A stretch of DNA of 64,000 nucleotides from Ruminococcus flavefaciens 007c (GCF_000571935.1 NZ_ATAX01000007.1:1-64000), one strand, 5' to 3'; numbered from the stretch's first letter, positions 17,162 to 28,195 are shown. Notes: generated by a model from the letters alone, not told the origin. Translations and numbers: made by a program.

Positions 17162-20100
17162 TTAGTGCTCTCCAGTTCCAAAGTAATCAAAAATTATATG
17201 ACCACTTTCTTCATCATAATTTCCAAAGAAGCGATAATCACCAAATGCACCTTTGACTTTTAACTCATAATTATATTGTTTTCCATTACCCAATGTCATG
17301 CCTTTGGTCACCTTAATTCCGTTTGCTCCTTCCTTTCCAACAAATCCTTTTTTCATTGCATTTATAAACTTTTCCATACCTTTAAAGCCTAATTTTTTCA
17401 TTCCTTCTCTAAATGCAGACCTTTTGATCCAAGCACGAGGAACACACTGATTGTGTACTAAAACAGACTTATCACCTACAAAATATGTATGGAAACCAGC
17501 AACTTCAAAATTGTATACAAGGATAGGTTCTGACAGTTTTTCAAGTTCTGATCCTGTTATCAATGCAGATGAACCATCAATAAGATAAACCTCATCACCT
17601 TTAATAAGATCACCTGCCGCTACCCAACCATAATCTGGAACATAAAACGGATGTGTTGGTGTTGTATCAATATCGCCCACTGATGTATGAAGATGAAGTA
17701 TTTCAGTTTCCTCATGAACATATACATTTAAAACTTCTTTAAGTTCTGTCTTTCCTGTATAAATATCATAAGCCCAAACCTTATCACCGATTTTAATTTC
17801 ATCTATTCGTTTATGTCCGTCTTCTGTTGCAACAAGAGTATCACCTGTAAAACATGCAGGATTTTCGGGTTGACTCATTCTTATCAGATTAACATCTTTA
17901 ATAGCTTTACCCATCTGACGGAATGAAATAAGTGCAAAGATACCTCTGAATACTGCCTGAGCAGGATGTCCTTCCTTTGCTGAAATATATGTACCTATTC
18001 CCCCAAGTATAAGGAAAGCTCCTCTGAATATCTGTAATGCTATAACGCAACCGGCATATACAGTTCCAAAGCACATAAGCGTACTGATAAGAGCCCCCAA
18101 AATAACGCCCCATGCTGCGCCCTCAAGGCCTGCAATCAAAGCTTCACCAAAGCCTTTTCCACCGAGTAAAGCATCAATTGTTCCAAAGATAAAGCCTGTT
18201 ATTGCTCCCATTATTTCATGGAACAAAATATACGCTGCAGATTTTTCAAGCATCTCTCCTATCGACATACAAGCTGACAATTCCGGAAGTGACATATGAC
18301 CACTCGGATCAACATATGTAACAGGATTTGCATTAGCATAGAGATACCTATGCAGTGAAACGGGATCAAAGGCGTCTCCTTCATATGTATCCATGGAAGT
18401 AAATGTTCCAGTTGAGGGATCCATATATCTTGCACGGAGATAATAAAGACCTGTTGTGTCGTCCTGCTGCTCGCCGCAGTAGAGATAGCTGTTTTCGGTC
18501 TCACCTGTTCTTTCAAGCATATTGCCGAAAGCATCGTAATTATAGGTGTCTGTGAGCTCACCGTCAGCATTGATAAGTCCTCTTACAGTGCCGTGTCCGT
18601 CATAGAGATAGATATATGTCTGACCATCACGCTCCATAGAGATGAGATCATCACCAATAGTATAATGGCAGAGCTCATTGCCGTCCTTGTCGGTTTCAGC
18701 AATTACATTTGTGAATTCATCATCATCGTTTAAGTATCTAACTTCACTTGTCTCTGCGCCCTTTATAGTCTTCTTGCTTAGACGCATGCCGTCATAGTTA
18801 TAGGTGTACTCCTCGGCATATGCCTCGTCGCCTGCCATTACAGTAGCACGGAGAAGCTTGTTTGAAGCATTGTATACATATGTAGATGACTTGACTCCCG
18901 AATCTGTTGAGATAAGGTTGCCTGCATCGTCGTAAGTATAGACTGTATTGTTCTCCTGAATGAGCTGGTTGAGTGCATTGTAGCTGTAAACAGTTTCCTT
19001 GCCGTTTTCTGTCTTGCTAATACGGTTGCTTACTGCATCGTAAGTATAGGTATACTCTGTTACCTTGCCGTCGGAAGAAGTGATCTTCTCACCTGTAAGT
19101 CTGTAAAGCTCATCATATGTATATTCAACTGTGCGGTCAAGCTCTGCAACCTTAGTTCTTTCGCCTGCTGCGCCGAGAGTATAATCATACTGAGCCACAG
19201 TCTCGCCGTTGCTGTCGATCACCTTCTCGCTGACAAGACGGTTGACTTCGTCATAGGAATATGTAACCTCAATGCCGTTTGCATATTTTACTGCTGTACG
19301 GTTGCCGTTTGCGTCATATTCGTACTGTGTAACAAAGCCGTTTCTGTCAACAACTCTTGTAAGTCTGCCAAGGAGGTCGTAATCATATGATGTTGAACCG
19401 AAGTTTGTGTTGATGCTTGTAAGGACTTCATTCTCATCATAGTTATACTCGATATACTTACCGCCTGGATAAGATACCTTTGTAAGACCGTCCATATTGT
19501 TGTACGAATACTGTGTAGTTCCTTCCTTAGCGCTTACAGATGAAACCTTTCCGTCACGTGTATAGCTGAAGGATACTGTACCGTCATCGTTCTTTCTGCG
19601 TGTAAGTCTGTCAAGATTGTCATAGGTGAATTCAGTCAGCTTACCTGCATAGTCGGTAGATGTAAGGATATTGCCGCATATATCATATGTAGCCGTAGCA
19701 GTCTTGCCCATAGCATTTGTAGTAGCAACTACTCTGCCGTGGTCGTCGTAGGTATAGCTTGTTGCATTGCCGTTTGCGTCAATGACCTTGACCAGATAAT
19801 TGCGCTCGTCGTATTCATATGAAGTAGTTTTGCCGGCAGCGTCTGTAACACCTGTAAGGTTATCGGCACCGTCGTACTTATATGATGTAACGTAGCCGTT
19901 CTGATCTGTCTGACTTGTTACACGGCCTCTTGCGTCATACTCTGTTGATACGGATGAGCCGTCGGGATAAGCAGTCTTTGTGCGGTTTCCGTTGTCGTCA
20001 TAGCTGTAAGTAAACTTATTGCCCTTTGCATCTGTCATTGAACCCAGCAGACCGTGCTCATTGTATGCGAATGAGGTCTTGTTGCCGAGAGCATCAATTA

Positions 20101-23100
20101 TAGCGGTATTATTGCCTATCTTGTCGTACTCATACTTGGTCACTGCACCTCTTGTATCTGTAGAAGAAACAAGATTGTAGTTAGCGTCGTACTCATAGGT
20201 AACTGCTTTTCCGTTGGGGTAGGTCTTGGAAATAAGGTTGCCTACCTTGTCGTATTCCATTGTTACCTTTCTGCCGAGTCTGTCCGTAGCTGAAAGGTTA
20301 TTGCCTTCCTTGTCGTAGGTAAAGATCTCGGTGGTACCGTCGCTGTATCTGATCTTTGTGAGATTGCCCAGGTTGTCATAGTCATATGACGTCTGTCTGC
20401 CCTTTTCATCGGTAGCTACGGAGATCTTGTCGATAGAGTTGTACTCGTTTGAAACGATATTTCCTTCGCTGTCGATAGTCTTTATAAGGTGACCCTTGTC
20501 ATCGTAGACATAGTTCTCGGTAACGGACTTTGAAGCTCCGTCAGAGGTATAGTAAAGTGTCTTGGATATGCATTTTCCTTCAGCGTCATAGCTGAACTCT
20601 GCAACAGCGCCTGCGCCGTTTGTAACTGACTTGACGTTGCCCTTGCTGTCATAGGTCATATTCATATATGTACCTATCTCGTCTGTAACGGACTTCAGTC
20701 TCTTGTTTGAGTCATACTCGTAATTGATCTCGTTGCCCATAGCGTCCGTAGTGCCTGATGTGAGACCGTCGTCAGTGTATCTGATCTTCAAAGCATCAAT
20801 GCCTGTGGAGTTTATTGATGTGAGCAGACCCTTTGAGTTATACTCATTTGTGATCGTGTGTCCCTCAGCGTCTGTAAGGGTGAGCATATTGCCCATTGTG
20901 TCATACTTATAGTTTGTAGTATTGCCAAGTGCATCTGTCTTTGAAGCAAGATTGCCGTTGCTGTCGTAGGTATTCTTTACGGTATTGCCGTTTGCGTCTG
21001 TCTGTGAGAGGATATTACCCTTTTCATCATAGATATAGCGTGTAACTCCGCCGTTTCTGTCGGTGACGACTTCCTCTCTGCCGTCGATGTCATGTTCGTA
21101 GGCTATCTCGTTTCCGTTGGCGTCAACAGACTTTGTGAGACGACCTTCATTGTCGTATTCGTTTCTCGAGATCATAACGCCTCTTGCATCATAGATCTCT
21201 GAGAGGTAGTGCTTCTTGTATGTAAATTTGGTAGTGCTTCCGGTCTGATCTGTTACGCATACAAGATCGCCAAATACATCGTATTCATAGGTAAGCTTCT
21301 TTCCTGTGCTGTCCGAAGCCTCTGCGATCCTGCCCTCTTCGTCGTAAAGGAAGCTGATAGACTTTCCGTCAGATGATGTAACGCCGTTCTTGCCGAAGCT
21401 TATGGTCTCACCTGTTGTAGTGGTAACACTCATAAGTCCCTGCTTAGCGTCGATAACATACTGTGTGCCGTCAGGTCTTGTATATACGAATCTCTGAGGA
21501 TCGTAATCCTCGAACTCTGAATTGAGCAGTCTGCCGCTGTCATAGAACAGCTCGCTCGGACTCATATCACAGGGTACGAGAGTTGAACCCGAACCGTTTG
21601 TGGGTACATAAGTCATAGTAAGTCCGTAATGCTGGGGGATAAGTACCTGCTGTGCAGGTGAGAGCTGCATTACGAATTCTTCGGATATACCGTTTCCGAG
21701 GTCGATCTTGATCTTGTGCTGCTTTGTTTCCTGGATAACATATTTTGTAACAAAGAAGGACGAAGACCTTGCCTCTTCCCAGAAGTCGCTCTGGTCGCTG
21801 TTGATATAGAGCTTTACGTTCTCGAAGGACAGATCCCAACCGTAGCCGAATTCGCCCTTGATGTCCTTGCGGCGGCTGTCGTAGGTACGGATCATGGTAA
21901 CAGGCACCTCTCCTGCCTTGAAATCAAGGTCAGCGAAGCTGATGGTAAAGTTACCAATCTTCATGTTGCCCGAAACTTCAACAGTAACGGTATCCTCTGC
22001 CTTTATGCCATCGCCGTATGCTGTAAGGCGTATATCATAGAAGCCGTTCTCCATAAGTGTGGGATCCAGCTTGCCGATGATCTCGCTGCCCGATACACTG
22101 CCCTTTTCGAAGAGGATAAAGTCCTCTGTACCTACGGGTGCATACTCAAACTTATATCTTATGAATGTATTTTCCGATACATCTGCCTTGATCTCGGCAG
22201 GTGCCGTGATCTCGTCATTGTGCTTGGGAGAAACTATTGTGCATACAACGTCCTCATCAGCCTTTTCGTAATCATGCTTTACGGTAACTCTGGTATCCTT
22301 CTTGACTGAATCGCCGTCGGGAACCTTTACGGATACGGTAACGATATAGTCACCCTCATCGAACATTGAAGTATCAACTGATGCGGAGATATTTCCGTTT
22401 CCGTCGAGCTTGCCGCTCTTTACTTCCTTCTGAGCACCATTTCCGTCTGCACGTCTTACAGTGACCTCATAATCTCTGCCGTTAAGTGAAGAATCTGCCT
22501 TGGCTTCGATCTTGATGACACCGTCTGCCGTTACGGAGGATTCCGGCTTGCTGAAGACTATGAGCTCCTCGTTTACCTGTTCGGCAGGAGCTTCCTTGCC
22601 GTTCTTTACGGTATACTGTCCTGTACACTCGGTTATATTGCCGCCGTTGTCTGTAACGGTGAGCTTGATGTCGTAAACGCCGTTGTCAAGAGCATATGTA
22701 TCCCATACGCCCAGCTCTGCGTCCTTTCTCTCGTTGAGAGATGAGGTAATGAGCTTATATGCCGAAGTATTCTGCTGCTTGTATTCCAGCTTATAGCCTC
22801 TAAGACCCTCTTCGTCATATGCTGAGCCCTTGATGCTTACCTTGCCTGATACCTCAGAGCTTGCCTCGGGAGAGGTTATCTCTGCGATAGGAAGTGTTCT
22901 GTCGGCAGAATCAGCAAATGAGATCTCTTTTGTAGCGGTATCATGTCTGCCGAATCTGTCAGTGGTCTCTACCTTGATAACAACTGTCTTGGGCTCTGTC
23001 TCAGTAAATCTGATCTGGCCTGTTCCCTCTGCTACCTGTCTGTTGTCCTTGAAGATCTTTACAGCTGTAAGGCCGTCCTTATCCTCAGCGTCTATTGTAA

Positions 23101-26100
23101 GTGTTACTACCTCACCGACCTCGGCAACGTCCTTTGAAGCGGTGATGCTGATGTCTGCGGGAGTATTTGTCCACTGCTCGGGCTTAGCCTTCTCGTTGGA
23201 TACACTCTGGCTCGACTTGCAGCTCTCGTCCTCGGAAACAGTTATGTCAATATTTGAATATGAAGCATTTCCTGCTGTATCCACAGCTGTTATCCTGAGC
23301 GAATACTTGCCTGCCTTGCCGTCTGTATCGAAGGTAACTACCGTATCTTCAGATACTTCCTCGTCGGAGGTGTATATCTTTGTGTACTCGGTCTCGTCGG
23401 GAGCCTTGAGCTCTGCGAAATAGTTGTCGAGCTTTACATTATCTGTGATACTGCCCTTTACAGTGACCTTTCCGTCCTCTGCGGCAATACCTGTCTTTGT
23501 GTCGATCTTGATCTCGGGACAGATAAGATCGCGTCTGTCCTCAACTACCAGCTTGACCTCGGCAGTTGATGTATTATGTCCTATATCCTCTGCTACTGAG
23601 GTGAAAACGAATTCGCCGACATTCTTGCACTCATAAACGAAGCTTCCCTGATAATTGCTCAGTACATTTCCGTTCATTGAGGTCTTTACTGTAGCGATCT
23701 CAGTATCATCGGTCGCGGTTACGGTAACAAGGATCGTATCTCCCAGACAGGGATTCTCGTCTGATAATGTGAGCTTTACTACAGGCGGCTTATCGTCCTT
23801 GAATACATCTGTATTCTCGTTCTTCTCGCCGTAGATTATCTCAACAGCAGTATCGCTCCACGCGCCCTGTTCGTCGCGTACTGCGTACTTCTGGAGGTAT
23901 ACCTCGCCTGCATCTATCGTCTTGGGAACAGTACCCTTGATCCATTCCTTATCGCTTATGCGCTTCCATTCCTTCAGCTCTTCCTTGATACCCTTGTCAG
24001 CCTTGCTGAGAGCATCGGTGTCGTAAGCATTGAACGAAAGCTCGCATACGTACTTGTTTGCATTGTCGGTCTTGAAGATCTCGGAGCTTACCTCTGCAAC
24101 GGGCTTGCTGTGTACATAAAGTCCGTCAGTCCACTGTACCTCGTTTGACCACTTCTTGTAGCTGTCAAGGTACTTGTTGTTGTTTGTGGGATCGTCCCTG
24201 AGGAGCGATGTGATCTTGTACAGACCTGTTGCCTCAAGGTATGTCAGAGGCTCTGCCGACTGGCTTACGCCTGTTGTACCTTTGCTGTTCTCGTAAACAG
24301 AAGCGTCGAGGTCGTATGTCCAGTTCTGCTCGCCTATGGGATCGTTCTCGCTGTCGTCGTAGTAATTGTCGTAAACTATCTCATCAGAGGTAGTTATCAT
24401 ATCATCAACAGAGTAATCCTTTTCGCCGAGAGCGTTGAGGAAGTACTTCTTGGTGAGGTCATTGTCCTTGATAAGGTCGTACCAGTCCATATATGTTCCG
24501 TCAGTGGAATCAAGTATTGACTGATATTCGTCCTTCGACTCTACCGTACCTATACCCACGAAGTGTGCATTGTTCTCTATAAGAGACTTTACTGCGTGGC
24601 CTACGGAAGCATCGTCGTTGAGATCGTAAAGGCTCTCCTGGCTGAGGTTGAGCACGAATCTCTCTGAGGACTTTCTCCACTCGTGATTGTCAAGGACGTC
24701 GCTGAGTTCGCTTCCGTGAACAGTTGACATCCTGATGTTGCTGAATGTGAAGTAGGACTGCTGTGAGCACGCGTGTGAAGCATGGCATATGATAGGACCG
24801 AAGCCTGTACCCGTATCGTTGTCGGGAAGCACGAAGTTGTCTATGAGCTTCTCATCGTTGATATAAACGGATACCACGTGTCTGTTTGCAACGATCTTTA
24901 CGTTGTAATCAGCGTAAACATCGGGAACACGCACACCTGTGAGAACCTTTCCGACGCTCTGTACAGCTCCGCTGATACCGCCGTTCCTGAAGTTCTCAAC
25001 GTCAACATCCGTGAGCTGGATGAGTCTGAAGCCGCCGCTAGTAAGTATGATGCAGTAGCCGCTCATCTTTTCTCTTGCTTCAATTTCGTTGCCGTTCTCA
25101 TCAGTTTTGGGCTCATCCTTCTTTATGGAAGTATTGAACAGGAAGCCGCCGCCCTCCATACTGTGCCAGTCGGTCCTGTCTCTTACCATGTCGAAGGAAA
25201 GAACTCTCTTGGCGCTTATGCCGTCATCAACAAAGAGCCAGTCACGGAGCGGTGAAACACTGTAACCCAGCATCTTGATGGAGTTATCCTCATAGATGAT
25301 GTGCTTGTCAAGAGTGGGAAGATAAGAGTCTTTGTAATTGTAATGATCGTACTCCTTCCATGCAAAGGTATCCTTTGCAGTCAAGGTAGATGTGGATAAT
25401 GTAGTGAGGTTTACGGAGAAGCCCTTTGACTCAAGAGTCTTCTTTACGTCCTCTATATTGCGGTTCAGGGTGTTGATGTCATCAATGTCGGTATTTCCGG
25501 CTGTAATTACGATATCAACATTCTTTGCCTTGCTTATGCCCGAATGTGATCTCGGAGCATCATTGGTTATTTCGATGACAGAGTCCTTGTTCTCCTTGCC
25601 GCTGGTATCCGATACCAGATAAGCGTCATCGGAAAGGAGCGATTTGATCGTATCATCGAATATCTCTGTAACGTGGAGATCAAACTTGTACTTTCCGACG
25701 GATTCGGCATCATATGTGACCTTGGTCTCATTTCCTACCGAGAAGATCTCTTCCTTCTCGTCCGAGAAGTCGCCGTCATTATCGCTGTCGAACTGTACGG
25801 ACCATACACGGCTTCCGATCTCGTCACCGTCCGGAGAGTAGGATGTATCCTCAAGGGTGATCTTCGCCTTGCCGTCGCTGTCTCTTCCCGTTACCTCGAA
25901 TTCCTTCCAGAAATCGGCTACGGGAGCAATGTCCTCTGTTATGGTAAGCTTCTCCTTATGTACGAAAGGAACACCGTCGGTATCCTTACCTGTGATCCTG
26001 ATATTGTATTCGCCGGGCTTGGATACTATGAGCTCCCTGTGGAGAGGTGTGGACGCTGTCTCGTCGATCTTTACGGCGCTGAAGCTGCCCGGATCCTCGG

Positions 26101-26956
26101 GAACGAAATCCCATGCAAGAGAGCTCTCGTCAATATCCGAAAGGCCGAAGCTCTCGGAAATATCAAGAGTCACCTTTCTGTTCTGCTTATGTGTCTCGCT
26201 TGCACCGCTGATCTTTATCTCGGGATTGAACAGAAGAAGCGTATTCTCCTCTTCACTCAGCTCATTTACGGTAAGGTTCGTACCGTTAAGTTCTATTTCG
26301 TCGGCTACGATCGTACCATTAAAGGTGAAGTTCTTTGCATTTATCTCGACCTTGCCCTTGGGAGCGTAGATAACGCCCGTCATCACAAGATCAGAGCCCA
26401 TAATGGTGATATTTCCCTCGGTAGATGTGAGGAACAGCTCTGTTCCCTCTTCATTCTGAAGAGCATTGTACTTTATGTCCTTTGCGGCTGTAACATAGCC
26501 CTTTCCGCTGAATACAGTCCTGTTTACGGTAAGTCCGCCATCGGTCCTGAACGAACCGCTGAGGTCGTAAACTCCGCCGTCAAGGGAAACATTTCCGCTG
26601 CGCTGGTCGCTGTATCTTACTCTTGAAGAAAGAAGCTCTCTGTAATCGGGCTTTGATACCCTTGAGTCCTCCTTGTTGAGTACCTGTACCTTGTCAGAAA
26701 CGCTGTCGGCATTAAGAGTCTTGTTTACATAGCAGAGATCGCTTCCCAGGTATCTGAAATCGTCTCCCGAGTAAACATTTCCGTTGAATACGCCCTTTTC
26801 GGTATTGACTATGATGTCTCCGTCGGAATATACCGCATAACTTGTGGTATTATCTATTGCGAATACATCCTGCGGCATATTGAATACGCCGAATTCCAGA
26901 GTCATAACAGACGAAAGGATAGCGGTGAGGGATCTGGTAAAGAATTTCTTACTCAT
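17162..26956 (-). CDS. Giant Rhs/YD-repeat polymorphic toxin with HINT domain
   Basis: 3264 residues. Signal peptide (1-33). Residues about 40-250 form a short-repeat β-helix-like region. Then Ig/PKD-like domains, a concanavalin-like segment (about 600-760), a run of bacterial Ig modules (about 1080-1660), the Rhs entry domain (about 1664-1860, GEFGYGWDLSFEN), dozens of YD repeats (about 1870-2750, as in GNLTKIRYSDGTTE) and the Rhs core ending YVDPSGH (about 2888). A hydrophobic segment (about 2910-2990) is followed by a HINT domain (about 3034-3168, CFTGDTLVATEDG to VLVHNQ) and a 95-residue tip as presumed toxin. The shell is thought to encase the tip, which HINT releases. The toxin class is not recognised. 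Its start overlaps the upstream gene by 8 bp. Gram-positive relatives are WapA-like wall-associated toxins. Confidence 0.9.
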   Translation of the reverse strand: MSKKFFTRSLTAILSSVMTLEFGVFNMPQDVFAIDNTTSYAVYSDGDIIVNTEKGVFNGNVYSGDDFRYLGSDLCYVNKTLNADSVSDKVQVLNKEDSRVSKPDYRELLSSRVRYSDQRSGNVSLDGGVYDLSGSFRTDGGLTVNRTVFSGKGYVTAAKDIKYNALQNEEGTELFLTSTEGNITIMGSDLVMTGVIYAPKGKVEINAKNFTFNGTIVADEIELNGTNLTVNELSEEENTLLLFNPEIKISGASETHKQNRKVTLDISESFGLSDIDESSLAWDFVPEDPGSFSAVKIDETASTPLHRELIVSKPGEYNIRITGKDTDGVPFVHKEKLTITEDIAPVADFWKEFEVTGRDSDGKAKITLEDTSYSPDGDEIGSRVWSVQFDSDNDGDFSDEKEEIFSVGNETKVTYDAESVGKYKFDLHVTEIFDDTIKSLLSDDAYLVSDTSGKENKDSVIEITNDAPRSHSGISKAKNVDIVITAGNTDIDDINTLNRNIEDVKKTLESKGFSVNLTTLSTSTLTAKDTFAWKEYDHYNYKDSYLPTLDKHIIYEDNSIKMLGYSVSPLRDWLFVDDGISAKRVLSFDMVRDRTDWHSMEGGGFLFNTSIKKDEPKTDENGNEIEAREKMSGYCIILTSGGFRLIQLTDVDVENFRNGGISGAVQSVGKVLTGVRVPDVYADYNVKIVANRHVVSVYINDEKLIDNFVLPDNDTGTGFGPIICHASHACSQQSYFTFSNIRMSTVHGSELSDVLDNHEWRKSSERFVLNLSQESLYDLNDDASVGHAVKSLIENNAHFVGIGTVESKDEYQSILDSTDGTYMDWYDLIKDNDLTKKYFLNALGEKDYSVDDMITTSDEIVYDNYYDDSENDPIGEQNWTYDLDASVYENSKGTTGVSQSAEPLTYLEATGLYKITSLLRDDPTNNNKYLDSYKKWSNEVQWTDGLYVHSKPVAEVSSEIFKTDNANKYVCELSFNAYDTDALSKADKGIKEELKEWKRISDKEWIKGTVPKTIDAGEVYLQKYAVRDEQGAWSDTAVEIIYGEKNENTDVFKDDKPPVVKLTLSDENPCLGDTILVTVTATDDTEIATVKTSMNGNVLSNYQGSFVYECKNVGEFVFTSVAEDIGHNTSTAEVKLVVEDRRDLICPEIKIDTKTGIAAEDGKVTVKGSITDNVKLDNYFAELKAPDETEYTKIYTSDEEVSEDTVVTFDTDGKAGKYSLRITAVDTAGNASYSNIDITVSEDESCKSSQSVSNEKAKPEQWTNTPADISITASKDVAEVGEVVTLTIDAEDKDGLTAVKIFKDNRQVAEGTGQIRFTETEPKTVVIKVETTDRFGRHDTATKEISFADSADRTLPIAEITSPEASSEVSGKVSIKGSAYDEEGLRGYKLEYKQQNTSAYKLITSSLNERKDAELGVWDTYALDNGVYDIKLTVTDNGGNITECTGQYTVKNGKEAPAEQVNEELIVFSKPESSVTADGVIKIEAKADSSLNGRDYEVTVRRADGNGAQKEVKSGKLDGNGNISASVDTSMFDEGDYIVTVSVKVPDGDSVKKDTRVTVKHDYEKADEDVVCTIVSPKHNDEITAPAEIKADVSENTFIRYKFEYAPVGTEDFILFEKGSVSGSEIIGKLDPTLMENGFYDIRLTAYGDGIKAEDTVTVEVSGNMKIGNFTISFADLDFKAGEVPVTMIRTYDSRRKDIKGEFGYGWDLSFENVKLYINSDQSDFWEEARSSSFFVTKYVIQETKQHKIKIDLGNGISEEFVMQLSPAQQVLIPQHYGLTMTYVPTNGSGSTLVPCDMSPSELFYDSGRLLNSEFEDYDPQRFVYTRPDGTQYVIDAKQGLMSVTTTTGETISFGKNGVTSSDGKSISFLYDEEGRIAEASDSTGKKLTYEYDVFGDLVCVTDQTGSTTKFTYKKHYLSEIYDARGVMISRNEYDNEGRLTKSVDANGNEIAYEHDIDGREEVVTDRNGGVTRYIYDEKGNILSQTDANGNTVKNTYDSNGNLASKTDALGNTTNYKYDTMGNMLTLTDAEGHTITNEYNSKGLLTSINSTGIDALKIRYTDDGLTSGTTDAMGNEINYEYDSNKRLKSVTDEIGTYMNMTYDSKGNVKSVTNGAGAVAEFSYDAEGKCISKTLYYTSDGASKSVTENYVYDDKGHLIKTIDSEGNIVSNEYNSIDKISVATDEKGRQTSYDYDNLGNLTKIRYSDGTTEIFTYDKEGNNLSATDRLGRKVTMEYDKVGNLISKTYPNGKAVTYEYDANYNLVSSTDTRGAVTKYEYDKIGNNTAIIDALGNKTSFAYNEHGLLGSMTDAKGNKFTYSYDDNGNRTKTAYPDGSSVSTEYDARGRVTSQTDQNGYVTSYKYDGADNLTGVTDAAGKTTSYEYDERNYLVKVIDANGNATSYTYDDHGRVVATTNAMGKTATATYDICGNILTSTDYAGKLTEFTYDNLDRLTRRKNDDGTVSFSYTRDGKVSSVSAKEGTTQYSYNNMDGLTKVSYPGGKYIEYNYDENEVLTSINTNFGSTSYDYDLLGRLTRVVDRNGFVTQYEYDANGNRTAVKYANGIEVTYSYDEVNRLVSEKVIDSNGETVAQYDYTLGAAGERTKVAELDRTVEYTYDELYRLTGEKITSSDGKVTEYTYTYDAVSNRISKTENGKETVYSYNALNQLIQENNTVYTYDDAGNLISTDSGVKSSTYVYNASNKLLRATVMAGDEAYAEEYTYNYDGMRLSKKTIKGAETSEVRYLNDDDEFTNVIAETDKDGNELCHYTIGDDLISMERDGQTYIYLYDGHGTVRGLINADGELTDTYNYDAFGNMLERTGETENSYLYCGEQQDDTTGLYYLRARYMDPSTGTFTSMDTYEGDAFDPVSLHRYLYANANPVTYVDPSGHMSLPELSACMSIGEMLEKSAAYILFHEIMGAITGFIFGTIDALLGGKGFGEALIAGLEGAAWGVILGALISTLMCFGTVYAGCVIALQIFRGAFLILGGIGTYISAKEGHPAQAVFRGIFALISFRQMGKAIKDVNLIRMSQPENPACFTGDTLVATEDGHKRIDEIKIGDKVWAYDIYTGKTELKEVLNVYVHEETEILHLHTSVGDIDTTPTHPFYVPDYGWVAAGDLIKGDEVYLIDGSSALITGSELEKLSEPILVYNFEVAGFHTYFVGDKSVLVHNQCVPRAWIKRSAFREGMKKLGFKGMEKFINAMKKGFVGKEGANGIKVTKGMTLGNGKQYNYELKVKGAFGDYRFFGNYDEESGHIIFDYFGTGEH

Positions 26957-27941
26957 TTTCCTTCTTCTCCTTTCTGCCTATCATCACACAGCCTGCTGCG
27001 GAGAGCAGAGAAGCCGCGAAGAGAGCTGCAATGCCTGCAACGGTAGAAGCGGAAGTCTTTGGTGCGGACACCTTGTTCTTGCCGCTGCCGTCCTTGTCCT
27101 TGACAGCATCGTTCTTTATGCCGTAGTAGGAAACGAATTCCTTGTCGGCAGCCTGAACAGGCTCCCATTTAACAGCAACGCCCGAATCGTCGATAGCCTT
27201 GCCGTTATCGAAGGATGTGTCCCATACCTCGTCGTAAAGGCTGTTCCAGTTTGCAAAGGTAAGACTGTCGGGCTTGGGAGAAGCGGTATTGTTCTTTCCG
27301 TAAGCAGTTATCGACTTGTCTGACTTTATATCAGCCTTCCAGACATCGGGTACCGACTCGTTGAAGGCAGTTTCGTTGTCTACATTTACGTCCTTGACCG
27401 AAAGCTTCAGCGCGTCGTCCTTTTCGATCATAGGATCGAGAAGTATCCTTACGCCGATACTGTCGTTCTCGCCTGCATCGACCACCTTGTAGGAGATCTT
27501 CAGCATATCGTTATATCCCTTGGTAAAGCCCTCGGCAAAGGTAAGAGTCTGCTTCACTTCCACATTGCCGAACCTCTGCGACGAGGTGTGGCTTCCTGTT
27601 GAAGCGTCATAGGAAGGCTCGGAAGTATCTTCACCTTCTCCGTAGATATATTTCTCACCGTTGATGTTGAGAGTAGTATACCCGGAATAGAAATTCTTGT
27701 AAGTGAGGTTTTTCTGATCGTCGTCCTTGGTGCTTGTCTGACCGTTGTTGGTGTCAAGACTGAAACGAAGATACTCGGGCTGGGCACTGTCCTGTTCAAC
27801 AGTCAGCCTGATGAAATCGTTTTCAAGAGACGAACCCTTCATGGCCGCGTCATTTGCCTTGGCGAATGCCACTGCTCCCGCAGAAGCGGAAAGCACGGAA
27901 ACAGCTGCCATAGCAAATATCGCTATCCTGTTCTTCTTCAT
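26949..27941 (-). CDS. Membrane-anchored surface protein upstream of the Rhs toxin
   Basis: 330 residues. Signal peptide (1-28), a β-rich extracellular domain of about 250 residues with no family I recognise, then a C-terminal hydrophobic helix (about 300-320, STVAGIAALFAASLLSAAG) and a positive tail (RKEKKENE). The arrangement is like a sortase signal. APKTS precedes the helix where LPxTG would be expected, so it is either a variant signal or a plain membrane anchor. The stop codon region overlaps the Rhs start by 8 bp (ATGAGTAA), so both are translated from one transcript. It may anchor or chaperone the giant toxin at the cell surface (inference). Confidence 0.65.
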   Translation of the reverse strand: MKKNRIAIFAMAAVSVLSASAGAVAFAKANDAAMKGSSLENDFIRLTVEQDSAQPEYLRFSLDTNNGQTSTKDDDQKNLTYKNFYSGYTTLNINGEKYIYGEGEDTSEPSYDASTGSHTSSQRFGNVEVKQTLTFAEGFTKGYNDMLKISYKVVDAGENDSIGVRILLDPMIEKDDALKLSVKDVNVDNETAFNESVPDVWKADIKSDKSITAYGKNNTASPKPDSLTFANWNSLYDEVWDTSFDNGKAIDDSGVAVKWEPVQAADKEFVSYYGIKNDAVKDKDGSGKNKVSAPKTSASTVAGIAALFAASLLSAAGCVMIGRKEKKENE

Positions 27942-28166
27942 TAAACTCCTTCTTTCATATTATAATATAAAGTGTGATAACCATCCATGATTATTTTACC
28001 ATATTACGATGAAAAAACCTATCCGCACACTAAACGAACTTGCCGACTACATGGCGTATTTTTTTGTAGATTAATTACAAATTAAGGTTTTTGGCCGATT
28101 TTTTGGCACAAAGCCCGTGTTTTTCCACCCTTCCGCAGGCGTATGAACAGGCATTTTTCATGTAAA

Positions 28167-28195
28167 TTGCTTTTGCAGTGAAAATGTGCTATAAT
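28167..28195 (+). promoter_or_regulatory. Promoter of the lipoprotein at 28228
   Basis: TTGCTT (28167-28172), 17-bp spacer, TATAAT (28190-28195) with a TGTGC extension. The 286-bp gap 27942-28227 holds this divergent promoter region and no gene. Confidence 0.65.

Noticed and set aside
25673-26626. 317-codon plus-strand frame antisense to the Rhs gene
   Set aside because: Long antisense frames are expected opposite a 9.8-kb gene with this codon bias; no signal, promoter or family features.
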